Positions 1 through 4,569 of a stretch of DNA of 7,474 bases are shown here, one piece after another. The first letter of the stretch is position 1. Each line of letters starts with the position of its first letter. The translations under genes and the position numbers were made by a program. This DNA is from Propionibacteriaceae bacterium (lineage in GTDB: Bacteria > Actinomycetota > Actinomycetes > Propionibacteriales > Propionibacteriaceae), in contig PMBM01000075.1 in NCBI GenBank assembly GCA_003153855.1, forward strand, positions 1 through 7,474, in the 5' to 3' direction. The notes below the pieces were generated by a model. It had not been told where the DNA came from and made no database searches. It saw only the letters and a list, made by a program, of their open reading frames with translations.

Positions 1-1209
1 GACATCGAGTCGCTGCCGTTCCTCGAAGCCGCGCGACAGGTGCGCCGGGACGTCGGCCGCGAGAACGTCTTCTTCCTCCACGTCTCCCTCGTCCCGTACA
101 TCGGCCCGTCCGGCGAGCTCAAGACCAAGCCCACACAGCATTCCGTGGCAGCGCTGCGAGCGCTCGGCATCCAGCCCGACGCGCTCGTCTGCCGCTGCGA
201 CCGCGCCGTGCCCGACAGCGTGAAGCGCAAGATCTCCCTCATGTGCGACGTCGACGAGGACGCGGTCATCTCGTGCCCCGACGCGCCCTCGATCTACGAG
301 ATCCCCAAGGTGCTGCACGACGAGGGCCTCGACGCGTACGTGGTGAGGCGGCTCAACCTCTCCTTCCGCGACGTGAACTGGAAGGCGTGGGACGACCTGC
401 TCGAGCGCGTCCACAGCCCCAAGGAAGACGTCACGATCGGCCTCGTCGGCAAGTACATCGACCTTCCCGACGCGTACCTGTCCGTCCTCGAGGCGCTGCG
501 CGCCGGTGCGTTCGCGAACTGGGCGAAGGTGGCCATCCAGTGGATCCCCTCGGACGACTGCGCGACTCCCGAGGGCGCCGCGCACGCACTGGGTAGCGTC
601 GACGGGATCGTCGTGCCCGGCGGCTTCGGCATCCGTGGCGTCGAGGGCAAGATCGGCGCGATCCGGTACGCACGCGAGAACCACGTGCCGATCCTCGGCC
701 TGTGCCTCGGCCTCCAGTGCATGGTCATGGAGGTGGCCCGCGACCTCGCCGGGCTGGAAGGCGCGGCGTCGACCGAGTTCGACCCCGACACCGCGCACCC
801 CGTCATCGCGACGATGGCCGAGCAGGTCAAGATCGTCTCAGGCGAGGGCGACCTGGGCGGCACGATGCGCCTCGGCTCGTACCCCGCAGAGCTGGCCCGC
901 GGCTCCATCGTGAGCAGGCTGTACGGGACCAGGCAGGTCACCGAACGTCACCGCCACCGCTACGAGGTCAACAACTCCTATCGGGGTCAGCTCGAGAAGG
1001 CCGGTCTCGTGATCTCGGGCACGTCCCCGGATTCGAAGCTCGTCGAGTTCATCGAGCTCCCGACCTCCGTGCACCCGTTCTTCGTGGCGACGCAGGCGCA
1101 CCCCGAGCTGAAGTCGCGTCCGACCAAGCCGCACCCTCTGTTCAAGGGTCTCGTGGAGGCTGCCCTGCGCCGCAAGAATGCCGGCCGGCTGCCCGAGGCG
1201 GACGAGTGA
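1..1209 (+). CDS. pyrG: CTP synthase (glutamine-hydrolysing), C-terminal part, 5' truncated by window edge
   Basis: This enzyme catalyses the last step of de novo CTP synthesis: UTP + ATP + glutamine to CTP, in the cytoplasm. The frame is open from base 1, and the first residues ([10 protein letters not shown]) match the mid-synthetase GDIESLPF motif found near residue 145 of full-length PyrG. About 145 N-terminal residues therefore lie upstream, and the GTG at 40 is internal. Numbering window codons, the rest of the synthetase domain runs to about 139, including the UTP-site KTKPTQHS at 41-48. A class I glutamine amidotransferase domain covers about 142-395. It has the oxyanion-region PGGFGIRG (206-213), the nucleophile Cys235 in GLCLGLQ, the glutamine-binding RHRHRYE (316-322), and the His367/Glu369 pair in the AHPE motif. 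All catalytic residues are present and the length fits the family, so it looks functional. The stop overlaps the start of the Nudix gene by four bases (GTGA), indicating translational coupling. Identification is very secure. Confidence 0.97.
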   Translation, partial: DIESLPFLEAARQVRRDVGRENVFFLHVSLVPYIGPSGELKTKPTQHSVAALRALGIQPDALVCRCDRAVPDSVKRKISLMCDVDEDAVISCPDAPSIYEIPKVLHDEGLDAYVVRRLNLSFRDVNWKAWDDLLERVHSPKEDVTIGLVGKYIDLPDAYLSVLEALRAGAFANWAKVAIQWIPSDDCATPEGAAHALGSVDGIVVPGGFGIRGVEGKIGAIRYARENHVPILGLCLGLQCMVMEVARDLAGLEGAASTEFDPDTAHPVIATMAEQVKIVSGEGDLGGTMRLGSYPAELARGSIVSRLYGTRQVTERHRHRYEVNNSYRGQLEKAGLVISGTSPDSKLVEFIELPTSVHPFFVATQAHPELKSRPTKPHPLFKGLVEAALRRKNAGRLPEADE

Positions 1210-1871
1210 GCCTTCCGGGCTCAGAGGTCACCCCCGACGAACTGCGCGACGTACGGCTCGCGTGGCCGACACGTCGCGTCGACGAGGTGCGTGGTCGCAT
1301 GATGCGGTTCGTCACCGACGAGGTGACGACACCGGACGGGCACACGATGGTGCGCGAGTACCTCGAGCATCCCGGCGCCGTCGCGATCATCGCGGTCGAC
1401 GACCAGTCGCGACTCGCCGTGGTCATCCAGTACCGGCACCCCGTCGGCTACAAGGAGGTCGAGGCACCGGCAGGGCTCCTCGACGTCGAGCGGGAGGACC
1501 CCCTCGCCGCCGCGCAGCGCGAGCTCCGCGAGGAGGCCGAGCTGGCCGCCCGCGACTGGCGCGTCCTCGTGGACATGTTCTCGTCGCCCGGGGGAAGCTC
1601 CGAGTCGATCCGCATCTACCTTGCGCGCGATCTCGTACAGGCACCTCGGCCCGAGGGGTTCGTCCTCGGTGACGAGGAGGCTCACATGGACATCCGCTGG
1701 GCGGCGCTCACGGATGTCGTCGACGCCATCTACGCCGGTCACCTGCAGAACCCGAGCCTCGTCGTGGGGGCACTGAGCCTCACGACCGCCCTGCACGAGG
1801 GCCGCATCGACCAGCTCCGCCCAGGCAATGCGGCGTGGGACGCACGGAGGGTACTCACGGACAGGCGGTAG
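1206..1871 (+). CDS. Nudix hydrolase, ADP-ribose pyrophosphatase type (Rv1700-like)
   Basis: A 221-residue protein starting at GTG 1206, chosen because it gives the classic 4-base GTGA overlap with pyrG and the family's usual length. A weak GAGGCGG lies just upstream. The longer open frame upstream is a shadow of pyrG. Family members split ADP-ribose (and sometimes related nucleotide sugars) into AMP and a phosphosugar using Mg2+. The N-terminal third is a beta-rich dimerisation/substrate part ([17 protein letters not shown] about 44-60, then [18 protein letters not shown]). The Nudix box occupies residues 90-113, GLLDVERED at its start and REL.EE at 105-110, supplying the metal-binding glutamates. 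Two deviations are visible: six instead of five residues separate the first Gly from the first conserved Glu, which I recall is also true of Mycobacterium Rv1700, and the usual Gly near the end of the box is Glu112. The region after the box ([20 protein letters not shown]) also matches that subfamily. Adjacency to pyrG is conserved in actinobacteria. Exact substrate is inferred. Confidence 0.9.
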   Translation: MSLPGSEVTPDELRDVRLAWPTRRVDEVRGRMMRFVTDEVTTPDGHTMVREYLEHPGAVAIIAVDDQSRLAVVIQYRHPVGYKEVEAPAGLLDVEREDPLAAAQRELREEAELAARDWRVLVDMFSSPGGSSESIRIYLARDLVQAPRPEGFVLGDEEAHMDIRWAALTDVVDAIYAGHLQNPSLVVGALSLTTALHEGRIDQLRPGNAAWDARRVLTDRR

Positions 1872-1873
1872 GC

Positions 1874-4177
1874 ATGGCTTCCTGGCACGACACGTCGCGA
1901 TCGGTGGCGGAGCGCGCCGCCGCGGTCCTCGCCGAGCTGACCCTTGTGGAGAAGGCGGCTCAGCTGGGATCCAGCTGGGAACGGCCGTCGAGCCGGCACA
2001 CCGGCGACGGCGACGTCGCTCCGATGGCGAGTGCGTTCTCCGGTCGCGGTCTCGACGTCGCTGCCGCCGACGGCCTCGGCCACCTCACCCGCATCTTCGG
2101 TACGGAGCCCCTCGAGGTGTCCGACGGCGTCGCGCGGCTGCGGGCGTCGCAGCATCGCGTCGTCGAGCTCAACCGGCTCGGGATCCCCGCGATCGCGCAC
2201 GAGGAGTGCCTCACCGGCTTCACCGCATTCCACGCGACCGTCTACCCGGCCGCCATCGCCTGGGGTGCGACGTTCGACCCCGATCTCATCGATGAGATGG
2301 CCCAGGCCATCGGCGAGGACATGCGGGCGGTCGGCGTGCACCAGGGCTTGTCGCCGCTGCTCGACGTCGTCCGCGACTACCGCTGGGGTCGTGTCGAGGA
2401 GACGATGGGCGAGGACCCGTACGTGGTCGGCACGATCGGTACGGCGTACGTTCAGGGCCTCCAGCGCGCGGGCATCGCCGCCACGCTCAAGCACTTCGTC
2501 GGCTACTCCGCCTCACGGGCGGCGCGCAACCACGCCCCGGTTCCGATGGGCCGCCGCGAGCTCGAGGACGTCATGCTGCCGAGCTTCGAGATGGCGGTCC
2601 GTCTGGGCGGTGTCGAGTCGGTCATGAACTCGTACTCGGACATCGACAACGTCCCGGTGGCCGCCTCCTACGAGCTGCTCACCCACGTGCTGCGGGAGAG
2701 GTGGGGGTTCACCGGCACCGTCGTCAGCGACTACGGAGCCATCGCCTTCCTCCACCTCATGCACCACGTCGCCGCCGACCTCGCCGACGCGGGCCGGCTG
2801 GCGCTCACGGCGGGTCTGGACATCGAGCTGCCCCAGACGGTCTCGTACGCACCGCTGGCCACCGAGGTCGCAGAAGGACGCCTGGACGAAGCCCTTCTGG
2901 ACCGCGCCGTGCTGCGGGTGCTGGAGCAGAAGATCCGCCACGGCCTGCTGGACCCGGGCTGGGATCCCGAGGCGCAAGGCGACCCGTCCCGGGACCTCGA
3001 CTCTGTACGGAACAGGGACCTCGCACGCCGGGTGGCCGAGGGCAGCATCGCGCTCCTGGCCAATGACGGGATCCTCCCGCTCCAGGCGCAGACGATCGCG
3101 CTCGTCGGCCCCGTCGCCGCCGAGCCCAGGTCCTTCATGGGCTGCTACGCGTTCCCTAACCACGTACTCGGCAGGTACCCGGAGCTCGGGATCGGCCTAC
3201 CCGTCGTCTCGCTCGCCGAAGGGCTGGCCGCCGAGCTGCCCTCGTCCCTTGTCGTCACCGCCCCCGGCGTGCCGTTCCTCGCCGAGGACCGCTCACAGCT
3301 CGAGGCGGCTGTCGAGGCGGCCCGGAAGGCGGACCTGGCAGTCATCGCCGTCGGAGACCTCGCCGGCATGTTCGGCACCGGCACCTCCGGCGAGGGCTGC
3401 GACTGCGAGGACCTCAGCCTCCCCGGCCTGCAGGGAGAGCTCGTCGAAGCGGTGCTGGCGACCGGTACGCCGACGGTGCTGCTGCTGGTCTCCGGGCGCC
3501 CGTACGCACTGGGTGCGTACGCATCACGCTGCCGCGCGGTGGTCGCCGCCTTCATGCCGGGCGTCGAGGGTGCCGCGGCGATCGCCGGCGTCCTCAGCGG
3601 GCGGCTCAACCCGTCCGGCCATCTGCCCGTGGCGATCCCGGACGGCCCAGGCGGTCAGCCCGGCACGTACCTCGCAGCGCCGCTCGGCTGGTTCTCCGAG
3701 GGCGTGTCCAACCTCGACCCGCGCCCTCTGTTTCCCTTCGGCCACGGTCTCTCGTACACGTCCTTCGCATGTACGGACCTCGTGACCGATGCGACCGAGG
3801 TCGACGTCGCGGGCACCGTACGACTGACCCTGACGGTCACGAACACCGGTGACCGAGCCGGCGCCGAAGTCGTCCAGGTGTACGCGAGCGACCCGGTCGC
3901 CTCTGTTGTGCGGCCGCTCAAGCAGCTGATCGGCTACGTCAAGGTGGCCCTGGAGGCCGGGCAGTCGGCAGAGGTCGGCGTCGCGGTGCACGCGGACCTC
4001 TTCTCGTTCACCGGTCTCGGTTACGAGCGCATCGTCGAGCCAGGCGAGATCGTGCTCAGCGTCGGCACGTCCAGTGAGGATCGTCCGCTCGAGGCGCGGA
4101 TCACGCTCACGGGAGCGACTCGGCTCGTGGGCGAGGGGCGCGAGCTCATGTCGTCAACGACCGTACGGACCGCCTGA
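1874..4177 (+). CDS. Glycoside hydrolase family 3 (beta-xylosidase/beta-glucosidase type), probably cytoplasmic
   Basis: A 767-residue retaining beta-glycosidase, expected to remove terminal glucose or xylose from short oligosaccharides. I start it at ATG 1874, with AGGCGG five bases upstream and the Nudix stop two bases before; the in-frame GTG at 1835 would overlap the Nudix gene. The N-terminal TIM-barrel domain has RDYRWGRVEETMGEDPY (about 170-186), the substrate-binding KHF (206-208), RNHAP, and the nucleophile Asp286 in VVSDYGA. The alpha/beta sandwich domain carries the likely acid/base Glu507 in TSGEGCDCEDLSLPG. GHLPVAIP and PLFPFGHGLSYTSF follow, then a C-terminal fibronectin III-like domain (about 645-750, with LTVTNTGDRAGAEVVQVY). 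No signal peptide is visible, so it likely acts on imported sugars. The HEECLTGF segment and overall order resemble the intracellular Streptomyces BxlA-type group, so beta-xylosidase is slightly preferred, but substrate cannot be decided. No transporter or LacI-type regulator gene lies in view. The two-base gap suggests transcription with the upstream genes. Confidence 0.93.
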   Translation: MASWHDTSRSVAERAAAVLAELTLVEKAAQLGSSWERPSSRHTGDGDVAPMASAFSGRGLDVAAADGLGHLTRIFGTEPLEVSDGVARLRASQHRVVELNRLGIPAIAHEECLTGFTAFHATVYPAAIAWGATFDPDLIDEMAQAIGEDMRAVGVHQGLSPLLDVVRDYRWGRVEETMGEDPYVVGTIGTAYVQGLQRAGIAATLKHFVGYSASRAARNHAPVPMGRRELEDVMLPSFEMAVRLGGVESVMNSYSDIDNVPVAASYELLTHVLRERWGFTGTVVSDYGAIAFLHLMHHVAADLADAGRLALTAGLDIELPQTVSYAPLATEVAEGRLDEALLDRAVLRVLEQKIRHGLLDPGWDPEAQGDPSRDLDSVRNRDLARRVAEGSIALLANDGILPLQAQTIALVGPVAAEPRSFMGCYAFPNHVLGRYPELGIGLPVVSLAEGLAAELPSSLVVTAPGVPFLAEDRSQLEAAVEAARKADLAVIAVGDLAGMFGTGTSGEGCDCEDLSLPGLQGELVEAVLATGTPTVLLLVSGRPYALGAYASRCRAVVAAFMPGVEGAAAIAGVLSGRLNPSGHLPVAIPDGPGGQPGTYLAAPLGWFSEGVSNLDPRPLFPFGHGLSYTSFACTDLVTDATEVDVAGTVRLTLTVTNTGDRAGAEVVQVYASDPVASVVRPLKQLIGYVKVALEAGQSAEVGVAVHADLFSFTGLGYERIVEPGEIVLSVGTSSEDRPLEARITLTGATRLVGEGRELMSSTTVRTA

Positions 4178-4181
4178 CCTG

Positions 4182-4202
4182 GGCGCCAGACCGTTCGGCG
4201 CC
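4182..4202 (+). terminator. Possible weak terminator hairpin after the GH3 gene
   Basis: Two GGCGCC hexamers (4182-4187 and 4197-4202), five bases after the GH3 stop, can pair as a six base-pair all-GC stem with a nine-base loop. Only a loosely pyrimidine-rich stretch (TGTCTTCCTCGCTCC) follows and there is no proper U-run. It could help end the pyrG-nudix-GH3 transcript, but chance occurrence in GC-rich DNA is quite possible. Confidence 0.3.
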
Positions 4203-4264
4203 GGCGGTGTCTTCCTCGCTCCAGCGGATGAATCAACTCTGTGTCAAGGGATTTCGTTCAGTAA

Positions 4265-4292
4265 GCCTCGATATCGTCGGGTCGAGCGAGGC
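4265..4292. other. Possible intergenic stem-loop
   Basis: GCCTCG at 4265-4270 is the reverse complement of CGAGGC at 4287-4292, giving a six base-pair stem with a 16-base loop. The loop side includes part of the palindrome CGATATCG (4269-4276). There is no U-tract, so a simple intrinsic terminator is unlikely. It could be a protein-binding site or chance. Confidence 0.2.
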
Positions 4293-4388
4293 CCTGCGGG
4301 TGGGCAAGAGGGGTCGAGGAAGACCGTCCTGAGGCGCATAAGCCCACGAATTGCGGTGAAGCTGCCTACACGAATCGCTGTCGGGAAG

Positions 4389-4417
4389 TTGCGCACATGC
4401 TTCGTGACTCCTAGGGT
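4389..4417 (+). promoter_or_regulatory. Candidate sigma70-like promoter for the surface-protein gene
   Basis: TTGCGC (4389-4394) and TAGGGT (4412-4417) are separated by exactly 17 bases in the less GC-rich part of the intergenic region. Each shares three positions with the consensus: TTG of TTGACA, and TA...T of TATAAT. Transcription would begin near 4424, giving a leader of about 50 bases before the GTG at 4474. Matches this weak are common by chance, so this is only the best-placed candidate. Confidence 0.35.
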
Positions 4418-4461
4418 TTGGTTAAGACTTTCTCATCTGAGTTGGTCGCTTGGGGAACTTT

Positions 4462-4467
4462 GGGGAG
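4462..4467 (+). promoter_or_regulatory. Strong Shine-Dalgarno for the GTG start of the surface-protein gene
   Basis: GGGGAG lies six bases before the GTG at 4474 and decides that start codon, which is followed at once by a textbook signal peptide. The site overlaps a small hairpin: GAACT (4455-4459) pairs with AGTTC (4466-4470), leaving TTGGGG in the loop. TTGGGGA also occurs twice, at 4450-4456 and 4460-4466, so there are two Shine-Dalgarno-like cores ten bases apart. Confidence 0.7.
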
Positions 4468-4473
4468 TTCATC

Positions 4474-4569
4474 GTGATTCGTCTGTCGCGCGCGCGGCTG
4501 GCTCAGTTCATCGCTGCTCTGGCGGTGCTGATCAGTGCCTTGGCCTTGTCATCCGGTTCGGCGCAGGCT
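4474..4569 (+). other. Sec signal peptide of the surface protein
   Basis: Residues 1-32: four-residue-spaced arginines at the start (R3, R6, R8), an uninterrupted hydrophobic stretch from about 12 to 25, and a small-residue end with A30-Q31-A32 fitting the A-X-A rule for signal peptidase I. There is no lipobox cysteine and no twin-arginine motif. Cleavage after residue 33 is an alternative. Confidence 0.88.

Larger units (their letters stand above)
4178..4473. other. Intergenic region between GH3 and the surface-protein gene
   Basis: About 296 bases with no convincing gene and visibly lower GC than the flanking coding DNA from about 4225 onward. An open frame that continues from the GH3 region through here has no coding character. 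The region holds a GGCGCC hairpin just after GH3, a second possible stem (GCCTCG 4265-4270 with CGAGGC 4287-4292, 16-base loop containing the palindrome CGATATCG), a candidate promoter at 4389-4417, and a small hairpin around the Shine-Dalgarno at 4455-4470. No tRNA, known riboswitch signature or recognisable operator was found by eye. It most likely separates two transcription units. Confidence 0.7.

Noticed and set aside
40..42. GTG as the start of CTP synthase
   Set aside because: Conserved PyrG sequence ([10 protein letters not shown]) is in frame upstream from base 1, so the gene starts outside the window.
1835..1837. In-frame GTG as GH3 start
   Set aside because: It would overlap the Nudix gene by 37 bases, lacks a good ribosome-binding site and adds non-homologous-looking residues. 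ATG 1874 has AGGCGG at the right distance.
1206..1871. Larger 389-codon frame starting at 702 as the Nudix protein
   Set aside because: Its first ~168 residues are the out-of-frame reading of pyrG, Arg/Pro-rich and without homology. The conserved protein begins at GTG 1206.
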